From the NCBI GenBank assembly GCA_011523705.1, contig WTGC01000128.1, positions 1 to 44,215 of the forward strand: a stretch of DNA of 44,215 nucleotides, given 5' to 3'. This document shows, piece after piece, positions 16,738 to 26,261 of the stretch. Position numbers and translations under genes: made by a program. The DNA is from Chloroflexota bacterium (lineage in GTDB: Bacteria; Chloroflexota; Anaerolineae; Aggregatilineales; Phototrophicaceae). The notes beneath the pieces were generated by a model, which saw only the letters and a program-made list of their open reading frames with translations, had not been told where the DNA came from and ran no database searches. The first letter of the stretch is position 1. Each line of letters begins with the position of its first letter.

Positions 16738-19245
16738 ATGATCTATTGGGAGCAGCTGTTGGGCGATACTGAAAGACCACAGACCCAAATTGAAATTGAA
16801 CTGAACGATGACCTCGAAGAGGAGGGCGCGGCGATCGACTTGCCGGAAGAGTTGCCGATCTTGCCTTTGCGCGGCATGGTCGTCTATCCTCAAACGGCGA
16901 TCCCACTGACGGTCGGACAAGAACGCAGCATTCAGTTGGTGGATGACGTTGTCGCCGGCAACCGCATGGTGGGCTTGGTAGCGTCTAAAGACCCGAGCCA
17001 GGCGACGCCCGGACCCGACCAAGTGCAGACGGTCGGCACGCTGGCCGCCATTCACCGTTTGTTTCGTACGCCGGATGGCACGATCCGCCTGCTGATACAA
17101 GGCTTGCAGCGCATCAGCATTGACGAGTTCATCGAGACGGCGCCCTACCTCAAAGCGCGCGTGACCCGAATCCCCGAAGATGAAATCGCCTTCGCCGATG
17201 ACATCGAGATGGAAGCGCTTGTCCGAAGCATTGTCGATCGCTTCACCGCCCTCGCCGAGTTGGTGCCGAGCATCCCGCAAGAATTGGTCAATAGCGCCTT
17301 GAATGTGGAGGATCCGCTGCAGCTGGTTTATTCCATCGCCACCTACGTTCGCATTGAACTTGATGACGCGCAGGCGCTGCTGGAAATGGATCATGTCGGC
17401 GACAAAATACGCCATCTGCTGAAGCTGCTCACCAAGGAGTTCGAGGTGCTGTCCCTGGGGCGCAAGATCCAGGAAGACGCCCAGCACGAGATGGAGAAAT
17501 CGCAGCGCGATTATTACTTGCGCGAACAGATGAAAGCGATTCAGCGCGAGTTGGAGGAAGATGAGGATCAGCAGGAGATCGAGAAATTCCGGCAATTGAT
17601 TGAAGAGGCCAATATGCCGGAAGAGGCGCGCAAGGAAGCCGAGCGCGAGTTGAACCGACTCTCCAAGCTGTCGGTGGCGGCGGCGGAATATGGCGTGATC
17701 CGTACTTACCTGGACTGGATCTGCAGCATGCCCTGGGACCTGCGGACGGAGGACAAGCTGGACATCGCCCACGCGCGGGAGATCCTCGATGAAGATCACT
17801 ATGGCTTGTCCGATGTCAAAGAGCGCATCCTCGAATTCCTGGCGGTGCGCAAGCTGCGCGCGGAGCGTGAAGACGACTTCGCGGAGAGCGAACAGTTCGA
17901 CCCGGTCCGGCGGGATCGATCGGGGGCGATCCTGCTCTTTGTGGGACCGCCCGGGGTCGGCAAGACATCACTGGGCGCGTCGATCGCGCGCGCGATGGGG
18001 CGCGAGTTTATCCGCATGAGCCTGGGCGGCATTCGCGATGAAGCGGAAATCCGCGGTTTCCGCCGCACTTATATCGGCGCCATGCCGGGCCGCATCATCC
18101 AGGCGATCCGCCGGGCGAAGTCGCGCAATCCCTTGATCATGCTTGATGAGATTGACAAGCTCGGCCGCGACTTCCGCGGCGATCCCGGCTCCGCCCTGCT
18201 TGAAGTGCTGGACCCGGAACAGAACGCCGAATTCCGCGATCACTACCTGGACGTGGCTTTTGATTTGAGCGATGTAATGTTCATCACTACCGCCAACTCC
18301 CTGGATACCATCCCAGGACCGCTGCGCGACCGCATGGAGGTCATCCAGCTGAGCGGCTATACCGAGCTGGAAAAACAGGCGATAGCGGCGCAGTATCTCG
18401 TGCCGCGCCAACGGCGTGAGAATGGGCTGCGCAGCGAGGAAATCGCATTCACCGACGACGCTTTGCTCAAGATCATCCGCGATTACACGCGCGAAGCCGG
18501 CGTCCGACACTTGGAGCGGGAAATTGGCAAAGCCGCCCGCAAAGTGGTGACGCGGATCGCCGAAGGTACCGTTGAATCCACGCTCGTCGGCGAGGATGAG
18601 GTCGCGGAACTGCTGGGCAAGGCGCGCTTCGGGCATCGCAGCGAACTGCAGGATCGCACCGAAATACCCGGGGTCGCCACCGGCTTGGCCTGGACGCCAA
18701 CGGGCGGCGACGCGCTGTTCATCGAAGCGACCATGATGAAGGGCGGCAAGGGCTTCCAATATACGGGGCAGCTCGGGGAAATCATGCAGGAGAGCGCCAA
18801 AATTGCCTATAGCTTCGCGCGTTCGCGGGCTGAGGAGCTCGGCGTTGATCCAGCATTTTATGACGAGTACGACATCCACTTGCATGTGCCAGCTGGCGCC
18901 GTACCCAAGGATGGTCCGAGCGCCGGCGTGACCATGGCGACGGCGCTGGCATCACTGCTGACCGGGCGCACAGCCAAAAGCAATATCGCCATGACCGGCG
19001 AGTTGACGCTCAGCGGGCAGGTGCTGCCGGTCGGCGGCATCAAAGACAAGGTGCTGGCGGCGCATCGCCTGGGGGCCGACTCGGTGATTTTGCCGCGCAA
19101 AAATGAGAATGATCTGGACGATGTGCCCGAGGACGTCCGTGGCGAGCTGAACTTTATTCTGGTGGAACATTTGGATGAGGTGCTGGATGTCGCCCTGGTC
19201 GACGAACTGGCGCAGATGGCGCCCGAGCGACAGTTCCACTATTAG
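16738..19245 (+). CDS. lon: ATP-dependent Lon protease
   Basis: An 835-residue Lon (LonA type). The N-terminal substrate-binding domain (from [13 protein letters not shown]) is followed by a coiled-coil stretch (about 250-310). In the AAA+ module, Walker A is GPPGVGKTS at 403-411 and Walker B is IMLDEID around 467-473. In the C-terminal protease domain the catalytic dyad is S728 (PKDGPSAG) and K771 (GGIKDK). It degrades misfolded and regulatory proteins in the cytoplasm. The start is placed at ATG 16738 because AAGGAA lies about ten bases upstream; an in-frame ATG at 16663 would add 25 basic residues not expected of Lon. An unusual acidic N-terminus (about residues 14-35) precedes the domain. 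Confidence 0.97.
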   Translation: MIYWEQLLGDTERPQTQIEIELNDDLEEEGAAIDLPEELPILPLRGMVVYPQTAIPLTVGQERSIQLVDDVVAGNRMVGLVASKDPSQATPGPDQVQTVGTLAAIHRLFRTPDGTIRLLIQGLQRISIDEFIETAPYLKARVTRIPEDEIAFADDIEMEALVRSIVDRFTALAELVPSIPQELVNSALNVEDPLQLVYSIATYVRIELDDAQALLEMDHVGDKIRHLLKLLTKEFEVLSLGRKIQEDAQHEMEKSQRDYYLREQMKAIQRELEEDEDQQEIEKFRQLIEEANMPEEARKEAERELNRLSKLSVAAAEYGVIRTYLDWICSMPWDLRTEDKLDIAHAREILDEDHYGLSDVKERILEFLAVRKLRAEREDDFAESEQFDPVRRDRSGAILLFVGPPGVGKTSLGASIARAMGREFIRMSLGGIRDEAEIRGFRRTYIGAMPGRIIQAIRRAKSRNPLIMLDEIDKLGRDFRGDPGSALLEVLDPEQNAEFRDHYLDVAFDLSDVMFITTANSLDTIPGPLRDRMEVIQLSGYTELEKQAIAAQYLVPRQRRENGLRSEEIAFTDDALLKIIRDYTREAGVRHLEREIGKAARKVVTRIAEGTVESTLVGEDEVAELLGKARFGHRSELQDRTEIPGVATGLAWTPTGGDALFIEATMMKGGKGFQYTGQLGEIMQESAKIAYSFARSRAEELGVDPAFYDEYDIHLHVPAGAVPKDGPSAGVTMATALASLLTGRTAKSNIAMTGELTLSGQVLPVGGIKDKVLAAHRLGADSVILPRKNENDLDDVPEDVRGELNFILVEHLDEVLDVALVDELAQMAPERQFHY

Positions 19246-19284
19246 GGACTGCGCCAAATACCTGCGCATCGCCGGGATCTGAAC

Positions 19285-20046
19285 ATGCCCATCGCCGACT
19301 TGCCGACAGGCGCCGCGCTGCATTATGAAGACATGGGTCCCGCGAGCGTTCAGGTTCCGGTGATCCTGCTTCACGGCATGTTGGGCACGGCGCGGATCCA
19401 TCTGGGTCATGTGATGGATTGGCTGCCCGCGCAGGGCTACCGCGCTATCGGCTTGACCTTGCGCGGCTACGGCGAATCGGGACCGAAACCGCGCGACTTT
19501 CCCGATCGCTTTTACCAGCGAGACGCCGAAGACCTGATCGCCTTCATGGACGCGCTGATGATTGAGCGCGCTCATCTCATTGGTTATTCGGATGGCGGCG
19601 AGGTCGCGCTGATCGCGGCCGGGCGAGCGCCGATGCGAATCGCTTCTTGCATTGCGATTGGCGCCGTCGGTAACTACACACCCGACCTGCGTGCCGTGTT
19701 TCAGCGCATGTATCCGGGCGACTGGATTACCGACGAAGAAAAGCGCATTCACGGCATTCTTGACGCTGCTAGCTTCACCGGCGAATGGCTGCGCGCCATG
19801 ACGCGGACAATCGACGCCGGCGGCGATGTCAGCTTGAGCCTGGCGCCCGGCATCACTTGCCCGCTGCTCATCATGCTCGGCGATAAGGACAAGCTGAACC
19901 CGCGGCGCAATGGCGAGCGATTTGTCGCCGCGGCTCCAAATGGCAGGCTGGCAATGTTTCCCTGCGGGCACGCCGTGCACGACCAGGAGCGCGACGCCTT
20001 CTACCGGACGACGCTCGAGCACTTGCGCGCCGCTTCCGTTGAGTGA
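19285..20046 (+). CDS. Alpha/beta-fold hydrolase
   Basis: A 253-residue single-domain hydrolase. The oxyanion segment is LLHGMLG. The nucleophile elbow is GYSDGG, with the Ser as nucleophile. The acid is the Asp in LGDKDKLNP and the catalytic His is in CGHAVHDQ. There is no signal peptide, so it is cytoplasmic. It resembles the broad esterase/epoxide-hydrolase-like group, and the substrate cannot be named. It begins 39 bases after lon on the same strand, so read-through from lon is plausible. Confidence 0.88.
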   Translation: MPIADLPTGAALHYEDMGPASVQVPVILLHGMLGTARIHLGHVMDWLPAQGYRAIGLTLRGYGESGPKPRDFPDRFYQRDAEDLIAFMDALMIERAHLIGYSDGGEVALIAAGRAPMRIASCIAIGAVGNYTPDLRAVFQRMYPGDWITDEEKRIHGILDAASFTGEWLRAMTRTIDAGGDVSLSLAPGITCPLLIMLGDKDKLNPRRNGERFVAAAPNGRLAMFPCGHAVHDQERDAFYRTTLEHLRAASVE

Positions 20047-20141
20047 TCGAGGTCGTGATTGTTCTCACTTCCGTCTAGCATGACAATCTATCGCTGCTAG
20101 ACTGACTGCGTTCCCGTTCACCAGATCGTCACTGGACCTTC

Positions 20142-21683
20142 ATGAAAGCCCTGTTGGAATCTTCGCTTGCGACTCAAGGACCAGCGCGCGCCGGCTGGAA
20201 AGCCAATCCAATCATTTATGAAATCAACACCTGGGTCTGGCTGAACCAACTGAGCAGCGAGTACGACCGGCCGATCACCTTGGCAAATGTCCCGGCGCAG
20301 GAATTGGAGGCGCTTGCAGCCTGGCAGTTCGACGCCGTCTGGCTAATGGGGCTGTGGCATCGCGGTGCAGCCACGCGTGCGAGCGCGCTCAATTACTTTC
20401 ACGAGTACCGTCATGCGCTGCCCGATATCACCGAAGCCGATGTGCCTGGCTCAGCCTTCGCCATCTGTGACTATCGGGTCGAGGAACAGCTGGGCGGGCG
20501 CGAGGGTCTGGCGCTCTTCCGAGAGCGGCTGCGAGAACATGGCATCAAGCTGATTCTAGATTTCGTACCCAATCATGTGGCGACCGATCACCACTGGCTG
20601 TTTGAGCATCCCGAGTATTTCGTCTGCGGCGCACAGGACGACTTTGAAGCGCGGCCGAGCAACTTCTTTGCCATTCCAAGCGCGGCTGGCGAGCAGCTGG
20701 TGGTCGCTCGCGGACGCGACCCGTATTTCCCCGCCTGGATCGACACGGCACAGCTCAACGCCTTTCAGCCCGAGCTGCGGCGGACGTTCATCGATATTTT
20801 GATTGACATCGGCAATCAGTGCGACGGCCTACGCTGCGATATGGCGATGTTGATGACCAATGACATTTTCCGCGAGACCTGGAACAGCTATGTTGGCGAT
20901 ACGCCGGCGACAGACTTCTGGCTCGAAATCATCCCCGCCGTGCGAAAGGCGCATCCGCAAATGCTGTTCATGGCGGAAGTCTACTGGGATCTCGAACACA
21001 AAATGCAGCGGCAAGGCTTCGATTACACTTACGATAAAGGGATGTATGACCGTCTCGTCCTTGGCGAGAGGGGCGATATCAGAGCGCACTTGCAGGCGGA
21101 CTTGTCTTATCTGCAATCCAACATTCGCTTCATCGAAAATCACGATGAGGCGCGCGCAATGGAAACCTTCGGCGAAGACCGGCAGCGGCCGGCGGCGGCG
21201 CTGATTTGCACCCTGCCCGGCGCGACGCTGCTCCATCAGGGACAGATAGAAGGCCGGCGAATCAAGCTGCCTGTACACATCAATCGCGCGCCCGAGGAAT
21301 CGCCGCGCCCCGCGCTTGAGCGCTTTTATCGGCGCTTGCTGCGCGAGGTCAGCCATCCGCTCTACCACCAAGGGCAGTGGAGCATGATTGAGCCGGAGCC
21401 GATTCATCCGGCCGACTATACCCACAATAATCTGCTCATGTACGTTTGGACGGACGCCCCCGACGCTCGCCTGGTCGTGGTTAACTTGAGTGGGGAATGG
21501 TCGCGCGCGGCAATTCATCTTGACGCGTGGCTTCGGCTGGAGAATAGAAACTGGCTGCTCTACGACGTCTTGAGCGAATCGTATACGAAGCAGAGCGGCG
21601 AGGCGCTGCATGAGCGGGGCTTGCAATTGGAGACGCCGCCCTACGGCGCGCATATCTTTCGCTTCGAACGTGATTCAGGCTAA
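20142..21683 (+). CDS. GH13 alpha-amylase family glycosidase
   Basis: A 513-residue enzyme with the four GH13 conserved regions. Region I is DFVPNHV (140-146). Region II is GLRCDMAM, with nucleophile D233. Region III is AEVYWD, with acid/base E279. Region IV is ENHDEAR, with D335. There is no signal peptide, so it is intracellular. It lacks separate N-terminal carbohydrate-binding domains; the C-terminal 100 residues form a short beta domain. The precise specificity (alpha-glucan hydrolase, transglycosylase or phosphorylase-like) is unclear. It may feed glucan-derived sugars to central metabolism alongside glpK downstream (inference). Confidence 0.9.
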   Translation: MKALLESSLATQGPARAGWKANPIIYEINTWVWLNQLSSEYDRPITLANVPAQELEALAAWQFDAVWLMGLWHRGAATRASALNYFHEYRHALPDITEADVPGSAFAICDYRVEEQLGGREGLALFRERLREHGIKLILDFVPNHVATDHHWLFEHPEYFVCGAQDDFEARPSNFFAIPSAAGEQLVVARGRDPYFPAWIDTAQLNAFQPELRRTFIDILIDIGNQCDGLRCDMAMLMTNDIFRETWNSYVGDTPATDFWLEIIPAVRKAHPQMLFMAEVYWDLEHKMQRQGFDYTYDKGMYDRLVLGERGDIRAHLQADLSYLQSNIRFIENHDEARAMETFGEDRQRPAAALICTLPGATLLHQGQIEGRRIKLPVHINRAPEESPRPALERFYRRLLREVSHPLYHQGQWSMIEPEPIHPADYTHNNLLMYVWTDAPDARLVVVNLSGEWSRAAIHLDAWLRLENRNWLLYDVLSESYTKQSGEALHERGLQLETPPYGAHIFRFERDSG

Positions 21684-21740
21684 ACTGGTCGTGATCAAAA
21701 CAGAACTGGACAACTTGGCAAGCCATCCAGCAATCGACAA

Positions 21741-22181
21741 ATGTCAACTGACCAGCTAATCCAGAACCGCTCGAAGGGCGCCAGGCACCTGCTGTTGGTC
21801 AGCGGAATCGCCGTGCTGCTCTGGTCCGGCATGGAAGATAGTGACGCCCTGCTGGTCACGCTGTTAGGCGCGCTTCTGGCGACGGCAACGGGACTGATGC
21901 TGCTTGCGTCGCCCAGATTTCGCCCGGTGATGGCGCGCGAGAGCATTCCAAGGCAAGGGGCATTTGCCGGCGCCTTAATCGGGACGCTCGCCAGTGTCGC
22001 GACGCCGCTGCTGATGCTCTTCAAAGACTTGCGGCACGCTCATATCTACCCCGATTATCCAGCGGGCATGATGCTGGCGACGCTTGAGCGAATGCCGGCT
22101 TGGGCGCTGGCCGGCGGGCTGGCCGGCTTTGGAATCGGGCTCTTGCTCAAATTGGCAGACGATCGGCGGGAAAATCGCTGA
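21741..22181 (+). CDS. Small integral membrane protein of unknown function
   Basis: A 146-residue protein, not recognised. Hydrophobic segments at about 18-33, 37-56, 75-93 and 121-136 suggest three to four membrane helices. Charged residues cluster at both ends ([15 protein letters not shown] and ADDRRENR). It sits between the GH13 gene and glpK on the same strand (57 and 74 bases), so it may belong to the same unit. No motif suggests a role. Confidence 0.6.
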   Translation: MSTDQLIQNRSKGARHLLLVSGIAVLLWSGMEDSDALLVTLLGALLATATGLMLLASPRFRPVMARESIPRQGAFAGALIGTLASVATPLLMLFKDLRHAHIYPDYPAGMMLATLERMPAWALAGGLAGFGIGLLLKLADDRRENR

Positions 22182-22255
22182 CGCGACCATTGCGCTACGC
22201 TGCGCTACAATGGTCTCACACTACGACAAAAAGCTGGCTGGGAGATTCTCTGCAA

Positions 22256-23740
22256 ATGTCCGATTACATCCTTTCGCTGGATCAGGGAACGACCTCATCG
22301 CGCGCGATTCTCTTCGACCGAAGCGGCGGCATCGTTCGCAGCGCCCAAAAGGAGTTCAAGCAATATTATCCCCGCCCCGGCTGGGTTGAGCATGACGCCG
22401 AGGAAATCTGGGCATCGCAGCTGGAGGTCGCGCGCGCTGTCGTCGCCGATCCCGCCGCCATCGCCGCCATCGGCATCAGCAATCAGCGCGAAACGACCAT
22501 CATTTGGGACCGCAAGACGGGCGAGCCGATCCACAAGGCCATCGTCTGGCAAGATCGGCGCACGGCTGCGCTCTGCGACCAGCTCAAGGCGGAGGGCTTC
22601 GACCAGACTATATTGCAGCGCACGGGCTTGGTCACGGACGCCTACTTCTCCGCCACCAAACTCGCCTGGCTGCTGGACAATGTCGCAGGCGCGCGCGAAA
22701 AAGCGGAAGCCGGCGAATTGGCGTTCGGCACGGTGGACAGCTTTCTGGTCTGGAAGCTCACCGGCGGCAATCTTCACATCACTGATGTCAGCAACGCCGC
22801 GCGCACCATGCTTTTCGATATTCATCGCGGCGACTGGGCCGACGCCATTCTTGAGCGTCTCAATATCCCGCGCGCGATCCTGCCCACGGTTCGACCTTGC
22901 AGCCAGCTTTACGGCGAGAGCGATGCGTCGCTCATCGGCGCTTCAATTCCTATCGCGGGCATGGCGGGCGACCAGCAGGCCGCCACCTTTGGCCAAGCCG
23001 CTTATCAAGCCGGCATGGCGAAGAATACCTATGGCACCGGCTGCTTCATGCTGATGAATACTGGTGACGCGCCGCAATCCTCCGCCAACAACCTGCTCTC
23101 CACTATTGCCTGGCAAGTTGGCGACGAGGCGATGCAATACGCCTTGGAAGGCAGCATCTTTATGGCGGGCGCCGCTGTCCAGTGGCTGCGCGATGAGATG
23201 AAGCTGATCAGAGACGCCGCCGAAAGCGAAGCAATCGCCGCCGAAATCGAGAGCACGGATGGAGTCTATCTGGTGCCCGCGTTCGTCGGCTTGGGCGCGC
23301 CCTATTGGGATCCGTACGCGCGCGGCGCCATCGTCGGCTTGACTCGTGGCAGCGGCCGGGCGCAGATCGTCCGCGCCACGCTGGAGTCCATCGCCTATCA
23401 AACGCGCGATGTGGTCGCCGCTATGACCGCCGATTCGGGTCTCGCGCTGGAGACGCTGCGCGTAGACGGCGGCGCAGTCGTCAACGACTTCCTGATGCAA
23501 TTCCAAGCCGATATTCTGGGCGTCCCTGTGCAACGTCCGGCGGTGACCGAAACCACCGCTCTGGGCGCCGCCTACTTGGCGGGACTGGCGACCGGCTTCT
23601 GGACGTCTCAAGAGGAGATCGCCGAGCAATGGCAGTCGGAGCGAAGTTTCGAGCCGGCGATGTCGGCTGATCAGCGGGAATCGCTGTACAGCGGCTGGCT
23701 GCGCGCCGTCGAACGCGCGCGCGACTGGGCAAGGGTGTAG
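22256..23740 (+). CDS. glpK: Glycerol kinase
   Basis: A 494-residue FGGY-family kinase, the standard GlpK length. It opens with the phosphate-1 motif DQGTTSSRA (residues 9-17) and has the glycerol-binding [13 protein letters not shown] block with the catalytic Asp. C-terminal blocks include [11 protein letters not shown] (phosphate 2/adenosine region) and [12 protein letters not shown]. It phosphorylates glycerol to sn-glycerol 3-phosphate using ATP in the cytoplasm, the entry point to glycolysis or phospholipid synthesis. No glpF or glpD is in the window. The frame is open further upstream (to 22100), but ATG 22256 is the homologous start. Confidence 0.97.
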   Translation: MSDYILSLDQGTTSSRAILFDRSGGIVRSAQKEFKQYYPRPGWVEHDAEEIWASQLEVARAVVADPAAIAAIGISNQRETTIIWDRKTGEPIHKAIVWQDRRTAALCDQLKAEGFDQTILQRTGLVTDAYFSATKLAWLLDNVAGAREKAEAGELAFGTVDSFLVWKLTGGNLHITDVSNAARTMLFDIHRGDWADAILERLNIPRAILPTVRPCSQLYGESDASLIGASIPIAGMAGDQQAATFGQAAYQAGMAKNTYGTGCFMLMNTGDAPQSSANNLLSTIAWQVGDEAMQYALEGSIFMAGAAVQWLRDEMKLIRDAAESEAIAAEIESTDGVYLVPAFVGLGAPYWDPYARGAIVGLTRGSGRAQIVRATLESIAYQTRDVVAAMTADSGLALETLRVDGGAVVNDFLMQFQADILGVPVQRPAVTETTALGAAYLAGLATGFWTSQEEIAEQWQSERSFEPAMSADQRESLYSGWLRAVERARDWARV

Positions 23741-23799
23741 CCAGGGAATTGCACTAAAATGGTGTCTACTAGAACGATACAAAATCACACTGAAAATTA

Positions 23800-23990
23800 A
23801 CTACAGAGGACACAGAGAGCACAGAGACAGGGCATTGAATTGAAAAGCACAAGCCGGTGTAAGTTACTTCATTGACCTACAAGCGACCTTATCGACAGAA
23901 CAGGGTGTAGTTATTCTATTTGAACTGCGCATTTGGAAGAAGATCGCCGAATGTACACAAACTCTGTGTCCACTGCGCTCTCTGTAATTC
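23800..23990. repeat. Dispersed intergenic repeat pair (ACAGAGGACACAGAG, inverted)
   Basis: The 352-base gap between glpK and the permease gene has no gene. It holds CTACAGAGGACACAGAGAGC with ACAGAGACAG (23801-23830) and, in the opposite orientation, ACTCTGTGTCCACTGCGCTC with TCTGTAATTC (23961-23990). The sides form an imperfect inverted repeat enclosing about 130 bases, like a small non-coding mobile element. The element at 5220-5385 is related. Confidence 0.6.
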
Positions 23991-24092
23991 AGAAAAAAAC
24001 GAAGCGATTGCCCCGAGCAGTAGCCCGCGCATAGCTTCGAATGGTTGCGTTTCCGCTATACTAGGTTCATCAGCAACTGGCGAGGCGCATTG

Positions 24093-25169
24093 ATGCTCAA
24101 GTTCGTCCTTAGGCGGCTGACCTTTTCCATACCGGTATTAATCGGGATTTTGCTCGTGACCTTTATATTGGCGCGGGCGATACCGGGCGACCCCTGCCTG
24201 GCGGTGCTCGGCGAGCGCGCCACCGAAGAAATCTGCGAGACATTTTTCCGCCGCAATGGTCTTGACCAACCCCTGCCCGTGCAGCTGCTGATCTACATGC
24301 GCAACTTCCTGGGCGGTGATCTCGGTGATTCGCTGCGCTTTCATCGCCCGGTGATGGAGTTGCTTGTTGATCGGCTGCCCACGACGGTGGAACTCGGCTT
24401 CTTCGCCCTGCTATTCGCGATCAGTGTCGGCGTGCCCGTTGGCGTCTTGAGCGCCTATCGACATAAATCGGCGCTTGATGTCGGCACCATGATCGGGGCA
24501 AATATCGGCGTATCCATGCCGGTATTCTGGCTCGGCTTGATGCTGGCGTACCTGTTCGCCGTTCTCTTGAAAGACACGCCTTTCGCGCTGCCGCCTTCGG
24601 GTCGATTGACGCCGGGCGCCAACCCGGAGCCCTTTTATCTGGTCGCCGGCTGGATTGCCGAGGGCGAAGAACCACTGGAATTCTTGCGCTTTCTATCGCG
24701 CATTCATACCTTGAACGCCATCCTCACGCTGAATGGCGAGTTGCTCATTGACGCGCTGCGTCATCTGATCCTGCCGGCGGTCGCGGTCGGCACGATTCCG
24801 CTGGCGATTATCGCGCGCATGAGCCGCTCCAGCGTATTGGAAGTGCTCAACCAGGATTATGTGCGGACGGCGCGGGCGAAGGGGCTGCGCGAGCGCGTTG
24901 TCGTCGGCAAGCATGCGCTGAAGAACGCGATGCTGCCGGTCATCACCGTCATCGGCTTGAACTTCGGCTTGGTCATCAGCGGCGCCGTATTGACCGAGAC
25001 GATCTTCAGCTTGACCGGCGTCGGGCGCACGCTGGTGGATAGCATCACCTCGCGCGATTACACGCTGGTGCAAGGCTTCACAGTGGTGATCGCCGCTGGC
25101 TTCGTCATCATCAATATGGTGGTGGATATACTATACGGCTATCTCGATCCCCGTATTCGCTTCAACTAG
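24093..25169 (+). CDS. ABC transporter permease (DppB/OppB type)
   Basis: A 358-residue inner-membrane permease of the peptide/nickel (family 5) importer class. It opens with the usual LKFVLRRLTFSIPVLIGI helix and RAIPGDPC segment. The ATPase-contacting EAA-type loop reads DYVRTARAKGLRERVVVGKHALKNA. A larger than usual exposed loop (about residues 168-225) lies between helices. ATG 24093 has GAGG eight bases upstream; the frame is open to 24045 but without signal. The partner DppC-type permease follows after 22 bases. No ATP-binding subunit genes are nearby. Confidence 0.93.
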   Translation: MLKFVLRRLTFSIPVLIGILLVTFILARAIPGDPCLAVLGERATEEICETFFRRNGLDQPLPVQLLIYMRNFLGGDLGDSLRFHRPVMELLVDRLPTTVELGFFALLFAISVGVPVGVLSAYRHKSALDVGTMIGANIGVSMPVFWLGLMLAYLFAVLLKDTPFALPPSGRLTPGANPEPFYLVAGWIAEGEEPLEFLRFLSRIHTLNAILTLNGELLIDALRHLILPAVAVGTIPLAIIARMSRSSVLEVLNQDYVRTARAKGLRERVVVGKHALKNAMLPVITVIGLNFGLVISGAVLTETIFSLTGVGRTLVDSITSRDYTLVQGFTVVIAAGFVIINMVVDILYGYLDPRIRFN

Positions 25170-25191
25170 CGGGCGCACAAGGACCCGACTT

Positions 25192-26130
25192 ATGACGAAT
25201 GCGCCACCAGCGACCATTGAGCTTTCAGACCAATACCGATCGGCCAACTTGTGGCTAGAGGCGCTGCGCAACCTGCGACACAGTCCATCGGCGTTAATCG
25301 GATCAGCGGTCATTGGCGCGCTGGTGATCATCGCGGTTTTCGCGCCGGTCTTCGCCACGCACGATCCGATTCAGACGATGATCGGCGTGCCCGGCGAAAC
25401 GGGCCGCCTGCCGAGCAAGCCGCCCTGCATCCCGATTTTGGGCTGCGAAGAGCCGCAGCACATCTTGGGCCTCGACCTGAACGCGCGCGATCTCTACAGC
25501 CGCGTCATCTATGGCACGCGCACATCGCTGTCGGTGGGCGTCATCACCATCAGCCTGTCTATTGTAGTGGGCACGGCGCTGGGGATCAGCGCCGGTTATA
25601 TGGGCGGACGAGTGGATAATGTCATCATGCGCCTGATGGATGTGGTGCTGGCTTTCCCCGCCCTGCTGCTGGCCATCTCCATCGTGACCATCCTGGGACC
25701 GGGGCTGACCAATGCCCTGCTCGGCATCACAATCACATTCATCCCGCAATACGCGCGGCTCTCTCGCGCCAGCGTGCTGTCGATTAAGGAGCAGGAATTC
25801 ATCATCGCGGAGCAGGCGCTTGGCGCGAGCCCACTGCGGATCGTGCTGGCGCATATCCTGCCCAACGCCATCACACCTATCATCGTGCAAGGAACGCTGG
25901 GCGTGGGCACGGCAATTCTTGACGCGGCCGCTCTATCTTTTCTCGGGCTGGGCGCGCAGCCGCCGACGCCGGAATGGGGGCAGATCCTCAGCGAGTCGCG
26001 CAATTACCTTTTCACATCGCCGCACCTGGTATTTTTCCCCGGCTTCGCGATTATGATCACCGTATTGGGATTCAACCTCTTGGGCGATGGCATGCGCGAC
26101 GCGCTGGATCCGCGGCTGAATCGGAGTTAG
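25192..26130 (+). CDS. ABC transporter permease (DppC/OppC type)
   Basis: A 312-residue partner of the preceding permease. It has the typical N-terminal OppC_N helix (about residues 38-58), then a periplasmic loop containing two cysteines (CIPILGC) and the sequence GLDLNARDLYSRVIYG in place of the usual GTDxxGRD. The core permease domain includes the EAA loop QEFIIAEQALGASPLRIVLAHILPNA. AAGGA precedes the ATG by about nine bases. It forms a heterodimeric channel with the DppB-type protein. The gene ends convergently with the substrate-binding-protein gene 131 bases away. Confidence 0.93.
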   Translation: MTNAPPATIELSDQYRSANLWLEALRNLRHSPSALIGSAVIGALVIIAVFAPVFATHDPIQTMIGVPGETGRLPSKPPCIPILGCEEPQHILGLDLNARDLYSRVIYGTRTSLSVGVITISLSIVVGTALGISAGYMGGRVDNVIMRLMDVVLAFPALLLAISIVTILGPGLTNALLGITITFIPQYARLSRASVLSIKEQEFIIAEQALGASPLRIVLAHILPNAITPIIVQGTLGVGTAILDAAALSFLGLGAQPPTPEWGQILSESRNYLFTSPHLVFFPGFAIMITVLGFNLLGDGMRDALDPRLNRS

Positions 26131-26168
26131 AACAGTTTATCCTCGGCCAGTTCTACCCCACCCCCCGG

Positions 26169-26241
26169 CCCCCTCCCCAAAGCATTGGAGAGGGGGAGTC
26201 TAGAGCGGTTCCTCTGGCTTCCCCCCATTGCTATGGGGGAA
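26169..26241. terminator. Double hairpin between convergent genes (probable bidirectional terminator; also a C/G-rich repeat)
   Basis: Hairpin 1 (26169-26196) pairs CCCCCTC with GAGGGGG. Hairpin 2 (26219-26241) pairs TTCCCCC-CAT with ATGGGGGAA over a TGCT loop. Both lie in the 131-base gap between two converging genes. The surrounding C-rich then G-rich sequence resembles the repeat at 11345-11420. No long T-run follows on either side, so termination is inferred from the position. Confidence 0.45.
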
Positions 26242-26261
26242 ATGAGGGGGGTAGGCCCCCG

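Noticed and set aside
16591..17799. 402-residue open frame antisense to lon (minus)
   Set aside because: Lies wholly across the certain lon gene; composition follows the opposite strand's codon bias and no family motif is present.
18952..20022. 356-residue open frame antisense to lon and the hydrolase gene
   Set aside because: Spans two real genes on the other strand and shows no motifs.
23800..23990. Possible CRISPR-like repeats (ACAGAG words)
   Set aside because: Repeat units are short, unevenly spaced and inverted, without regular spacers or cas genes.
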